A stretch of 64,000 nt of DNA from assembly GCA_023334545.1 (NCBI GenBank), contig JAADVB010000004.1, forward strand, positions 62,001 through 126,000. The letters run 5' to 3'. Made by a program: the position numbers and the translations under genes. The stretch comes from Salisapilia sapeloensis (taxonomy: Eukaryota > Oomycota > Peronosporomycetes > Peronosporales > Salisapiliaceae). This document shows, piece after piece, positions 44,810-54,299 of the stretch. Each line of letters starts with the position of its first letter. Within the stretch, counting starts at the first letter, position 1. A model generated the notes under the pieces. The model saw only the letters and a list, made by a program, of their open reading frames with translations. It was not told where the DNA came from and did no database searches.

Positions 44810-47005
44810 TTATACATTAAAGGAGCCACGTATGCCTCCCGTGAAGTCCACCATGATCGAGTCTCGCCCGACTGATTCGCCATTGCCATCGGACTCGCCA
44901 AAGATTACAAGATCCACAACATTCTTTCGAAACCGAGCTGCATACTCACTAGGATGCATGCAAGAGATACCATGTGGATCCTGCCACATTATATGCGTCT
45001 TTATCCAATGCTCAACCTTCTTCTGGAAGCTCCAAGGCGTCAGAATGTCGATGATACCCATGTACACGACGCAAACGTCACGAGAGTAGGATCCCTTGTC
45101 TTGACTATCTCGAGGCGACGCTAGCTCCTGATAAGTATCGTCACTTTCCTCATCTAAATATGCGTGATTGGTATCGCTCATCTCACGCAGCGCTCTCCAG
45201 ACAAAGGAACTGTTTTCTCGTGTTAGGCTCAGCTCTCGTCGACTCAGTCCGATCGCGAGACTGTAGTCCATCGATCGCACACTTTCAAGGAACACACTGT
45301 CATCTTGTAGCTGTTGACTCAATTGGTTGGCAGCGTCTAGCGGGACGCCAAGTCGACGCCAGGACCAGTCCATATCCTTGCCGATACCCAAATGCTCATG
45401 TCCCTTCCCATCTTCCATCGCTCTCGGACAGTGTTCCTTCGACATGCCGACGATAAAATCTTTGCCACAGTACTTGCACACTCGCTGGTCTCCTCGTTTC
45501 GCCGGAACGCGCGCACGTCCGACCCACGAGCCCTTTAGATCAAAGAACTCGTCGATGCAGATCTGTTGGTTCGTCAAGATGTTCGTAAAGACGATGAAAC
45601 ACACTCGATGGTGCTTTGTCACGATCTCATGACAGCCAACGTATCGACAGAGATACGTTTGTGGAAAGCGAGATAGATGGTCCGTGTACTGCGGCAAGAT
45701 CTGCAGCAGATAGTTGAGCTCTTGTTCAGAGCATGTCTTCAAGATGAAGCGCTGGTCGCCAGTGTAGTACATGAACGACCCACTTTTCCCAGCACTATAC
45801 CTCTCGTACGTATGCTCGTCAAAGGAGTATGAGTAGCTTTCGTCCGAGATGTTGGACATGCGTCGAATCTCTCGAAAATCTTCTGGCGCAAAGTCTCGAA
45901 ACAAAGCGGACGGTTCGCCGTCATGACCTTTGACATGAAAGCTCTTCACGTTCACGATGTTCTCTGTATTTTCACCTGAAAGTGGCCCAGCATACCAGCG
46001 AGAAGCAGGTGCTACATTCTTATGTATGACCTCATCGTACTCGGAATCATCATCTCGTACGGACAGTTGGGCTCCTTTCTGACATCCACGAGCAGCCAAC
46101 GCCAGCATTTGCTTCCGAAGCAGCCACGAAGCCTCGTGATAGCGCAAATATTGGTCCCAATCTCCATGCTTCCAGACACTCACCGCGCTCCATAGCTTGG
46201 CCACGAGTACCCATAGAAAAACAATATTAAACCCTAGCATGGCAAGGAGGAACCGACCGCAACATCGGATAGCTTTTTCCGTCGGCGAGTTCAATTCAAC
46301 GACCTTGGCTACTCGTATGTAGTACGGCTGTCCAATTAGACAAAGGTAGAGTAGACTGAAGACGAGGAACTTGAGCAAGGAAGAGTCGTACTCAAAGTTC
46401 TGGGCGATCCGACTTCCTTTTCGCAGGAGCTTCGTGCCGGCGATATGCCATACGAAGCTTGCACAAAAGCCCAAAATGACCGGGCCGGAGAAGAAGGCAA
46501 GATAGCCGAATAAATCGCCGACGGGGGCTCCAACCTCGTCTCGTCCGGGAAACTCGTACCAGCACAAGCCGTGACCAGCAATAGACTGTTTGTAGTCGAG
46601 GAGGTGACCGACGATGGCGGTCATGCCGGCGGGTACAATCCAAATGAAGATGTGTATGATAAGCGAGTACTTGTCGAAAGGTGAGAACGGGTGCTTGGCG
46701 GAGAAGTAGAAACGAAACGCAAGCGCGAAGATGTATAGCTGGAGGGCTTCGAATGCAACATGGGAAGCAAATGCATGGTGGCATGGGGTTCCTGCTTTTG
46801 CTGTGCCACAGATTAGGATGAGGAGGTGGAAAAGAGCACCTACACTGGCAACGCAGAGTACATAAGATGAATGCAGTCTACGCAACGCAGGGAAGACAAA
46901 GTAGATTGCGATAACTAGGATGAGCGCCAGGAAGGACAAGGCGTTGAGTACTAGTCCAATCGTTCCGGCGCCGTGAAACGGTGTCTCCAATTCGACAGAC
47001 TTCAT
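44810..47005 (-). CDS. Seven-transmembrane receptor fused to phosphatidylinositol-phosphate kinase (GPCR-PIPK)
   Basis: One uninterrupted frame of about 731 residues from the ATG at 47005. Residues 1-300 contain seven hydrophobic helices: LVLNALSFLALILVIAIYFV, YVLCVASVGALFHLLILIC, FEALQLYIFALAFRFYF, SLIIHIFIWIVPAGMTAIVG, FGYLAFFSGPVILGFCASFV, LLKFLVFSLLYLCLIG and FLLAMLGFNIVFLWVLVAKL. A basic LLRKGSR lies between helices 5 and 6. The C-terminal half is a PIP kinase: ATP loop GKSGSFMYYTGDQRFILKT, DLKGSWVGR, SMDYSLAIGL, MGIIDILTPW with FQKKVEHWI, and an activation loop ending HPSEYAARFRKNV. The same fusion is known as RpkA in Dictyostelium and as a multi-gene family in Phytophthora, where members affect sporulation and chemotaxis. 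Predicted role: a membrane receptor directly coupled to phosphoinositide production. Confidence 0.93.
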   Translation of the reverse strand: MKSVELETPFHGAGTIGLVLNALSFLALILVIAIYFVFPALRRLHSSYVLCVASVGALFHLLILICGTAKAGTPCHHAFASHVAFEALQLYIFALAFRFYFSAKHPFSPFDKYSLIIHIFIWIVPAGMTAIVGHLLDYKQSIAGHGLCWYEFPGRDEVGAPVGDLFGYLAFFSGPVILGFCASFVWHIAGTKLLRKGSRIAQNFEYDSSLLKFLVFSLLYLCLIGQPYYIRVAKVVELNSPTEKAIRCCGRFLLAMLGFNIVFLWVLVAKLWSAVSVWKHGDWDQYLRYHEASWLLRKQMLALAARGCQKGAQLSVRDDDSEYDEVIHKNVAPASRWYAGPLSGENTENIVNVKSFHVKGHDGEPSALFRDFAPEDFREIRRMSNISDESYSYSFDEHTYERYSAGKSGSFMYYTGDQRFILKTCSEQELNYLLQILPQYTDHLSRFPQTYLCRYVGCHEIVTKHHRVCFIVFTNILTNQQICIDEFFDLKGSWVGRARVPAKRGDQRVCKYCGKDFIVGMSKEHCPRAMEDGKGHEHLGIGKDMDWSWRRLGVPLDAANQLSQQLQDDSVFLESVRSMDYSLAIGLSRRELSLTRENSSFVWRALREMSDTNHAYLDEESDDTYQELASPRDSQDKGSYSRDVCVVYMGIIDILTPWSFQKKVEHWIKTHIMWQDPHGISCMHPSEYAARFRKNVVDLVIFGESDGNGESVGRDSIMVDFTGGIRGSFNV

Positions 47006-47686
47006 GCGAATTTGGTAGTTGGTGGGAAAATGATCAAATTCCCTCCCGTGCACGTATGCCTTATCTTGCCTGCTTCCAGCACTAAGTTTCGAATACCTTT
47101 CACTGAACTTTTTCGCTCTTCCTTTGGTCGAAAGCGGGCAGTGAACAAAGTTCCGATGGTCGTACGTTGTGGAGAAAACGTGCCCACCGTACGTTGCGCT
47201 TCGATATTAGCTACGAACAGTAGATTTTTAGACGAATTGCTCGTATCTTTTGAGTTCTAACGAGTACAACTCGTTGGACAGTATCGACTAGAAGTACTGA
47301 AACCGCTGACACCCCGGACTTTTAAGTGAGCTGTCCAGTGATAGCTTCAAGTGCATCTGCCATGTTTCCCTCGGCATGATATTAATCCTTCGGGATCTGG
47401 CGCTATCTGACCACAATGGATTCGGTAAGATCTTCAATAGCTGTAGCCAGGTGTCAAATTTCGACTTATTCTTTTCTGGGCAATCTTTTATCTGGCAAGA
47501 CGCTTACGACAGTATCCAGCTACATCCTCTTCAGCCATCCATACCACTTGCTTTCCTCCGATATATTTAAAAGTTAAAAATTTAAAAAGCTAAGATGGTG
47601 TTTATTATATCTACTTGCGTTTCGATCTACAGACCATGGTAACTTGTTGCTGATCCAGTCTACATCCTTGTCAATACTTGCAATGC
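47006..47686. other. Intergenic region between GPCR-PIPK and tyrosinase
   Basis: About 680 bp, presumably the GPCR-PIPK promoter and the tyrosinase 3' UTR, since both genes are on the minus strand. An A/T-rich tract with a short direct repeat (TTTAAAAGTTAAAAATTTAAAAAG) is at about 47567-47590. No gene seen. Confidence 0.45.
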
Positions 47687-49504
47687 CTAGTTGCTACAGT
47701 CGAGATATTGCTCCATAAGCTCCTTCCATCCCGGAATAGCGATTTCTTCCCGCCCGTCCTGAACCGCGTCTATCGTTTCCCGACAAGGTACAGGACCGCC
47801 TGTCTGGAAAGTCTTTTCAAAGTCTGCTGTAAAATCATCGACTTTGGCGCGGCACTCTTCATAGAACATACACGTCATCTTCTCCACTTCCTTGAGCGCA
47901 CTATCAAAGTCCTCGACGCCAGCTTCCGTTAGCTCCGTCTGCATCTCCGTCGTCACGTTTCGAGCAATCGCCAGTGCTTCACGATACCAATCCGACTCAT
48001 CCGGGCCATCCACGATCACAGCTTCCACCAGTTGATTACCAGCGTCATCATCCAATCGACGAAAGCCTGTGACTCCATTTACTGAAATGGTACCGAAAGT
48101 GTTTCCAGTCGACGGAAAGCCACCAGCGGTAAAGGCATTTCCCGCAGGTGAAGGTGAGAAGCCACCAAAGCCAGCGCTTGTCTGCGGCGGATCTAGCGTC
48201 ATGCCTTTCGCACAATTCACATACAGCTCTGCAAAGATACCACTCATCTCGTAGTTGTAGCTGAACTCGCCAATGTCGCGGACATCCGAGTAGCTCATGT
48301 ACTGGGGAGGCAGACTAGCAAAGAACGGAGCCAAAGGATTCGACGGGTCGTGCACCGAGGATGGAAGCGAAAATTCACCACCAGTACGCATCAGAATGTC
48401 CGACTGAGGCAGCAACACGTTCGTGTCGGCTGCACCATTCTGCAGGGAAGTGCGTCGTTGGCAGGAGACGTACTGCCGAGGGTCGTTTAGCTTTTGCTGC
48501 AATGTCAGTCGGTCCGTGTTTCCGATCATGCATTTGTAGTAGATTGAGTGAAGCAAATCGACGCTGGCGTGGTGGGAGAAGAAGATGATGTCAGCAGGAG
48601 CTTCCAGCAAAGCCATGGCTCCTCCGAGGGAGTTGTGCATCGTGTTGTGAATGCCTTGCTCCAAGTTATTCGCCACTTCCTCGATTGTCGTCGCTGAAAA
48701 AAGCTGACGCATCAATGAACTGATACTCGTGGTCGGTGGGAAAGGAGTCGAAGTCCATGTTCCTCGAGGTACACAATGCGAGCACTGGTCAGGCGATAGA
48801 CGAGAGTCTTCGCAAAAGTGTGTCGATGGGCGCGTTTGAACACAAGTCCCTTGGACAGGGGTCCCGTTGATCGTCACAGAGCGCGGCCATCCAAGTGTCG
48901 AACCACCAATTTCACGAAGAATCGAAGAGCAGTCTTCCAGACTAGAACACTCGCCGTTAAGATAGCGAGCATTGTCACTGGCATAGTCAAAATATGGCAC
49001 GGTGATGCATGAAAATTCGCCTCCGTAGGAGCGCAGCATTTGCTCGAAGCCAAGCAAGAGCTGGCGGTGCCAGTAGACAAACATACAAGTTTGGTGTGCC
49101 TCCATAGTCGTCATCTGCTCAGTGTGTAGCTCCACGAATCGAATGTACAAGCCATCGTCCATGGATTTCTCCAACGCACGAAGGTAGACAGACTTTTCAA
49201 TTGGTGTCAGACGAGCCCACGACTTGCGAATGCGTGGGCCACAAGTAGATTCGGCGTTCGTTTGGTCCTGTTCGCTGGTGGCGTTGATAAAAGCCTGTTG
49301 CTCAAATGCGTAGCTCAATACTTCTTGTTGAAGCTGCTCGGACGTGAATGAAGCGATAGACGGAGCATCCGGAGCGTCCGATACTGGCGGTACATCCGTC
49401 AGTGTCGCTTCAGCAATTGCATCGGGAAAATCGCTTCCATCTTGAGCAAACGCTATGCTCATTATGAGCATAACCATGGTGACAAGCAGGTAGTAGATAT
49501 TCAT
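47687..49504 (-). CDS. Secreted tyrosinase (type 3 copper oxidase)
   Basis: Oxidises mono- and diphenols to quinones, for example in melanin formation or wall cross-linking. Intronless, about 605 residues. The ATG at 49504 starts a signal peptide (MNIYYLLVTMVMLIMSIAFA, cleavage probably before QDG). The copper A site has His in ELHTEQM, EAHQTCM and YWHRQLLLGFEQ. The copper B site has IHNTMHNSLGG and IIFFSHHASVDLLHSIYYKC. A Cys-rich loop (TCVQTRPSTHFC, CSHC) and a long C-terminal extension follow, with a Gly/Phe/Pro-rich stretch near SAGFGGFSPSPAGNAF; it is probably a shielding or wall-associated segment. An upstream Met at 49591 would put 29 residues before the signal peptide and was rejected. 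Confidence 0.9.
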   Translation of the reverse strand: MNIYYLLVTMVMLIMSIAFAQDGSDFPDAIAEATLTDVPPVSDAPDAPSIASFTSEQLQQEVLSYAFEQQAFINATSEQDQTNAESTCGPRIRKSWARLTPIEKSVYLRALEKSMDDGLYIRFVELHTEQMTTMEAHQTCMFVYWHRQLLLGFEQMLRSYGGEFSCITVPYFDYASDNARYLNGECSSLEDCSSILREIGGSTLGWPRSVTINGTPVQGTCVQTRPSTHFCEDSRLSPDQCSHCVPRGTWTSTPFPPTTSISSLMRQLFSATTIEEVANNLEQGIHNTMHNSLGGAMALLEAPADIIFFSHHASVDLLHSIYYKCMIGNTDRLTLQQKLNDPRQYVSCQRRTSLQNGAADTNVLLPQSDILMRTGGEFSLPSSVHDPSNPLAPFFASLPPQYMSYSDVRDIGEFSYNYEMSGIFAELYVNCAKGMTLDPPQTSAGFGGFSPSPAGNAFTAGGFPSTGNTFGTISVNGVTGFRRLDDDAGNQLVEAVIVDGPDESDWYREALAIARNVTTEMQTELTEAGVEDFDSALKEVEKMTCMFYEECRAKVDDFTADFEKTFQTGGPVPCRETIDAVQDGREEIAIPGWKELMEQYLDCSN

Positions 49505-49936
49505 GGCGATGGAGTATGTAGAAGGGTACAAGCTCCGAGAAGTAGGTCGAAAGCAAAAGCTGTTATGAAGGTGCTGAGTGCTTAGCAGCATGCATCATGG
49601 TCAAGAAGGTCTGTTGATGGGCTCATAGAACCGCTGCTCCGTCTCGCTAAAGATCGACATGCAGTCAAGGTCGGTTGACATCTTTATTCCATCATTTGCA
49701 AGTCGACAAGTAGCATCTAGTCAACGCAAAGAGACTTGGCATCTGTCTCTTCCCCAAGTTCCCATCACGTCCTCCTCTGTCCATGCTTTCCTGCTCTTAT
49801 GTGAACGGCTTTTAATGATATTCTCCAATCAGGTCCTCCGAAAACAACATTTGCACCAATCCTGAATGCGTATTCTAACTACTGGAGGAGGCGCCTCTGC
49901 TCCTTTCCAACCACCACATTTTCAAACAGCTCGACG
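49505..49936. promoter_or_regulatory. Divergent promoter region, tyrosinase / NOP56, with CCAAT boxes
   Basis: 432 bp between divergent starts. CCAAT at 49825-49829 and at 49856-49860, within 115 bp of the NOP56 ATG, are candidate NF-Y sites. A pyrimidine-rich stretch follows just before the start, as is common for ribosome-biogenesis genes. Inference from motif and position. Confidence 0.4.
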
Positions 49937-51517
49937 ATGGTAAGCTGTCTGCCTCTATCATGCATCACGTACATCTAATGTCATGTTTTATTCTAGGGAG
50001 TCAATCAGTTTGCTCTCTTCGAGTCAGCCTCCGGCTACGGCCTCTTTGAGATCGTCGAGTATGAACAAATCGGCGGTCTGCTCGCCGAAGTCCAGCAGGG
50101 CGTGAGCGACTTGAGCAAATTCGGCAGCCAAGTCAAGCTTAAGGCTTTCCAGCCATTCACGTCTGCTGAGAACGCTTTGGAGAACATTAACAATGTGTCG
50201 GAAGGTCTGCTTTCCGATGACCTGAAGACGTTTTTGGAAACGCACTTGCCCAAGAGCTCCAAGAAGAAGAGCAAGTACTCGCTCGGTGTCGCGGATAAGA
50301 CGCTCGCACAGGCTCTCGCGGATGACATGGACATTCCCGCCAACACGAACGAAACTACGTTGGAAATCTTGCGTGGTATTCGTATGCACTTCCCTAAGTT
50401 CGTGAAAGAGCTCGATCAGGCCAACAACCTCGGCAAAGCGCAGCTCGGTCTCGGCCACTCGTACTCGCGTGCCAAGGTCAAGTTCAACGTCAACCGTGCG
50501 GACAACATGATCATCCAGAGCATTGCCATCCTTGACCAGCTCGACAAGGATATTAACACCTTTGCCATGCGTGCGCGTGAGTGGTACTCGTGGCACTTCC
50601 CAGAGCTCATCAAGATCGTCTCGGACAACTACCTCTACGCTCGTTGCGCTGCCTTTATTAAGAATCGTAAGAACTTGTCGGAAGAGCACTTGGAAGAGCT
50701 CTCGTCCATCATTCTCGATGAAGACAAGGCTAGACAGGTGCTCAGCGCCGCTCGTACCAGTATGGGCATGGACATGTCAGACATTGACATGATCAACGTC
50801 GAGAACTTTACCGCTCGTCTTATCAGTCTGGCCGAATACCGCCAGCAATTGCACCAGTACCTCGTCTCCAAGATGTCTACGGTCGCCCCAAACCTCGCTG
50901 CCTTGATCGGCGAAACGGTTGGCGCTCGTCTCATCTCGCACGCCGGTTCCTTGACGAACTTGGCCAAGTGCCCTGCGTCGACGGTGCAGATCCTTGGTGC
51001 CGAGAAGGCACTCTTCCGAGCGTTGAAGACCAAGGGAAACACGCCCAAGTATGGTCTTCTCTTCCACTCGTCTTTCATCGGTCGCGCCGGTGCGAAGAAC
51101 AAGGGCCGTATCTCGCGTTACTTGGCCAACAAGTGTGCCATCGCGTCTCGTATCGATTCGTTCATTGATGAGCCGACTACTAAGTACGGTGACCAGATGA
51201 AGGAGCAGGTGGAAGAGCGCCTGGCGTTCTACGACTCGGGAGCCGCACCCCGAAAAAATGCTGACGTGATGCACTCTGTCGCGTCTTCTCTCCAGTCGCC
51301 AGAAGAGGCTGCTTTGAACGGTGAGAAGAAGAAGAGCAAGAAGAGCAAGAAGCGTGCCAAGGAAGAGGTAGAGGAAGAGGAAGAGGAGGAAGCGCCGAAG
51401 AAGAAGAGTAAGAAGAGCAAGAAGAGTAAGAAAGCAGAAGTAGAAGCGGAACCGGTAGACGACGGTGAGAAGAAGAAAAAGAAGAAGAAGAAGAAGAGCG
51501 CCAAGACGGACGCCTAG
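49937..51517 (+). CDS. NOP56: NOP56, box C/D snoRNP core protein
   Basis: Core protein of box C/D snoRNPs, which direct 2'-O-methylation and processing of pre-rRNA in the nucleolus. The only coding part of exon 1 is the ATG at 49937-49939. A 57-nt intron (GTAAGC...TTCTAG, 49940-49996) follows, and exon 2 starts [18 protein letters not shown]. The rest is one exon: the NOP5 N-terminal domain, a coiled coil, and the NOP domain with [74 protein letters not shown] and [12 protein letters not shown] long Lys/Glu-rich tail ([14 protein letters not shown], polyLys) ends in KTDA. The N-terminus and the NOP domain details match NOP56 rather than NOP58. About 507 residues. Confidence 0.95.
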
Positions 51518-51720
51518 GTCTGTGTCGACGCTGCTAACGTTTGCTGCGAATGTACTTTTGATTTTTCGCTATCTTTTGTTTTGTCTTGTAGCTACGTGGG
51601 GTTTATCCAGGTAGAAATATTGACTTCTAGATGAAGCGTTGGATTTGAATAACGGACAAGTACATCCGACTAGTCACAAGTAGTTCCTTAGTATTGAATA
51701 CGTCTCAGCAGTTTGACCGC

Positions 51721-54288
51721 ATGATGGCATTTCCACAAGACTCGAGTATTTCTAAAGTCCCTGGCTTCTTCTCGACACACTCTGCTTTGCTAGCAAAGAA
51801 AAACTTTCGCAAGTCTCAACTACTACAGCAAATGTCCAACGGATATGAGAAGACCAGTACTATTCGTGACCTACCTCTTGCTGAACAAGTCCAGCATGAC
51901 AATCAGCCAAAAGTACCAGAACACCAATTAGGCGTTCAGAAAACTGAGAAGCAGACAAGCTTCCGTCCTCCTGTCTGGGTTACCCACGCGAACGACGTAC
52001 TGCGCTTCTTCGGATACTTTGAAACAAAGAACGATTACAATAGCATTCATGCCGACAATGTCGTGCGTAGAGTAGTGGTGTATTTCTACCTGGTGGATAA
52101 TACGATCTCAGTGACAGAGCCAAGAGTTCGGAATAGTGGTATGATGCAAGGAGCTTTTCTTCGACGTGGTGTGGTGTATCGACCAGAGGATAATCAACCG
52201 TATTCTCCAGAGCATTTACAAGTCGGAGGGTGTGTGCAACTCAATGGTCGGACTATACACTTGGTCGACTGCGACCACGCAACTCGAGCGTATTATCAGC
52301 AGAAAAAAGGAATTAAAATGCCTTCGCCTCTTGCGTATCCAGACGAGAGCCAGCATGAGGTAGGCAAATTGAAACCATCACAAGCCAAGATTACCAGACG
52401 ACGCGAAGCGATTCGACGCGCTGACCGTGCCCGCAAGTTTCATGAAAACAAGGGCAAAGTCCTCCGATTCTATGCGTCGTGGCATGATCGGCATCCTTGG
52501 TATCCAGAAACGAAGAATTACGTTCTTCATTACTACTTAGAAGATGATACGCTTGACATCGTTGAGGCGAAGACAAACAAGCGAATGGAAAGTGGGCGTG
52601 GTCATTTCTCACTCCTATCACAGCGGCGTCGGATTCAGCGTGATAAGGATACTACGAAAGAAACTGTGTCTAATGTAAAGAGCGACGCAAATGTACAAGA
52701 CGATGGTTATCTGAACGAACTAGACCTCGTATGCGGAAACTATGTGACAATTTGTTCGCGACGATTTTTACTGAATGACTGTGACAAGTTTACGAGGTCT
52801 TACTACTTAGAAACGCATGGAATTGACCAAAGTAGGCCTGAAACCCAAACAGATACATCATCAGCTCACCCACTTGCCTGGAAGATATTTAAGAAAGAAG
52901 ATGAGAATCAAGATGATGATCGTGCAAATGCTGTAAAGGGTTTGAGAGGAGACATCGGTTTGGATCGTTTAAAAGCACATTTAGAAGACTACCCATTCTA
53001 TAAAAGGGACGCGTTGGACCACAAAGAGCTTCGCTTTCGTGCAAAGTTCGCAGGTAGTTCATTGTCTGAGGTTGATAGAGAACGCAGGTTCCTTGTCAGC
53101 TATTATCTAGGAGATGACACAATGTCCATTTATGAGCCTGCTCTAGCTAATTCAGGAGTTGTCGGTGGGCAATTCCTTGGCAGAGGTCGGTATCGGAAAT
53201 CCAGGCCAAACGATCACTGCCGTGATAAACAGTCCAGCAGGTCATACATTGCCGAAGATATGTATGTTGGAGCAGTGATATGTTTTGACTTTCTACCGAG
53301 CCAAAAGCTACAAATTGTAGAAGCAGACCTACAAACTCTCGACTACTGCGAAATGCATCCAAAGCAGTTTCCGTATTCGAACATAGCTAAAGTGATGTAC
53401 ATCATCGTACAGTATATCCTCATGCACAAGGTGCAGAACATTCGCCGTCGATGCCGAAAACTAGATTACGATGGGAAAAAATCGTTTACATCTGCCCAGC
53501 TACAACTACTCCTGCTGGACATTGGAATACTAGAAACATTAAATGACCATCAATGCCTCACATTGCTTCGAGCTTTTCCCACGCATCCGCATGATCGCCA
53601 ATGTCAAGATCCGCTCTTTGATTATGAGCAGTTCTGTGATGCCATCGCGATGGACTATGCTTGTGAGCACGACACCTGTCCGCAACACACACACCTTCGG
53701 CATGAACTTGCTACAGTTAGGGGCTTACGTTGGCTTCTAGCGTCATCATGCAATGATGCCAACCAAAGCCTTCGCGGGAATGATATTGAGCACATTTTTG
53801 ACATGAATGGCATTGCTGTAGACGATGAAGCTAAGCGAGAGCTTCAAGACCTTGTAAATAGCTCTGGAGGCAAGGTTTCTAGTCAGCTATTGTGCGATTA
53901 CGTCCTTCTGTTACCATTCGACGATTTGACCAGTGACTTTGAAGAGTTAGCGTATCAATCGACAGAGAATTTCTCTTCAACTCCTGAGACTCTGAAGGCA
54001 TCAAAGGAGACAGAAGCGCAGGTGAAAATTCAAGAGCAAGCGAAACTGGAACGAGTGCGTAAAGTTCTTCAAGAGTATTTTTTCAATCGAAAGTATGAAC
54101 TACGTCGTGCATTGCGAAGGCAAGATAATGGCGGAAGTGGGCAAGTGTTCGAAGATGATTTCATGGCAGCCTTATCGTCCGTCGAACCAAACCTTCGTGA
54201 CGAAGATATGTTCATTATTGCTCAAACCTACTTTCCGACCAACAATTCAGTGTTGAACTACACTGATTTTCTTCAACATGCTTTCTGA
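51721..54288 (+). CDS. Axonemal protein with three DM10 domains and EF-hand (EFHC1/RIB72-like)
   Basis: Microtubule inner protein of flagellar doublets in the EFHC1/EFHC2/RIB72 family. Intronless, about 855 residues. Three DM10 domains are visible: near residues 90-175 (VLRFFGYFETKNDYN...RRVVVYFYLVDNTISV), near 230-355 (KVLRFYASWHDRHPWYP...LHYYLEDDTLDIVE) and near 430-545 (LRFRAKFAG...RFLVSYYLGDDTMSIYEP). The C-terminal third holds helical, EF-hand-like segments (LDYDGKKSFTSAQLQ, DNGGSGQVFEDDFMAAL). The start is taken at the ATG 51721; the open frame extends upstream only to a TTG. The gene implies that the organism makes motile flagellated cells. Its stop is 11 bp from the stop of the convergent pseudouridine synthase gene. 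Confidence 0.9.
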   Translation: MMAFPQDSSISKVPGFFSTHSALLAKKNFRKSQLLQQMSNGYEKTSTIRDLPLAEQVQHDNQPKVPEHQLGVQKTEKQTSFRPPVWVTHANDVLRFFGYFETKNDYNSIHADNVVRRVVVYFYLVDNTISVTEPRVRNSGMMQGAFLRRGVVYRPEDNQPYSPEHLQVGGCVQLNGRTIHLVDCDHATRAYYQQKKGIKMPSPLAYPDESQHEVGKLKPSQAKITRRREAIRRADRARKFHENKGKVLRFYASWHDRHPWYPETKNYVLHYYLEDDTLDIVEAKTNKRMESGRGHFSLLSQRRRIQRDKDTTKETVSNVKSDANVQDDGYLNELDLVCGNYVTICSRRFLLNDCDKFTRSYYLETHGIDQSRPETQTDTSSAHPLAWKIFKKEDENQDDDRANAVKGLRGDIGLDRLKAHLEDYPFYKRDALDHKELRFRAKFAGSSLSEVDRERRFLVSYYLGDDTMSIYEPALANSGVVGGQFLGRGRYRKSRPNDHCRDKQSSRSYIAEDMYVGAVICFDFLPSQKLQIVEADLQTLDYCEMHPKQFPYSNIAKVMYIIVQYILMHKVQNIRRRCRKLDYDGKKSFTSAQLQLLLLDIGILETLNDHQCLTLLRAFPTHPHDRQCQDPLFDYEQFCDAIAMDYACEHDTCPQHTHLRHELATVRGLRWLLASSCNDANQSLRGNDIEHIFDMNGIAVDDEAKRELQDLVNSSGGKVSSQLLCDYVLLLPFDDLTSDFEELAYQSTENFSSTPETLKASKETEAQVKIQEQAKLERVRKVLQEYFFNRKYELRRALRRQDNGGSGQVFEDDFMAALSSVEPNLRDEDMFIIAQTYFPTNNSVLNYTDFLQHAF

Positions 54289-54299
54289 CAAGAAAGAAA

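Noticed and set aside
30439..47005. A TOR/phosphoinositide signalling gene cluster (Raptor, AGC kinase, GPCR-PIPK)
   Set aside because: Unrelated genes (USP, NAD synthetase, WRKY19-like) are interspersed and eukaryotic gene order gives no operon logic; chance proximity is the simpler view.
47567..47590. TTTAAAAGTTAAAAATTTAAAAAG tract as a repeat element
   Set aside because: Simple A/T-rich sequence typical of intergenic DNA, with no copies elsewhere that I could see.
50024..50689. 221-codon minus-strand open frame opposite NOP56
   Set aside because: Antisense shadow of a highly conserved NOP56 exon.
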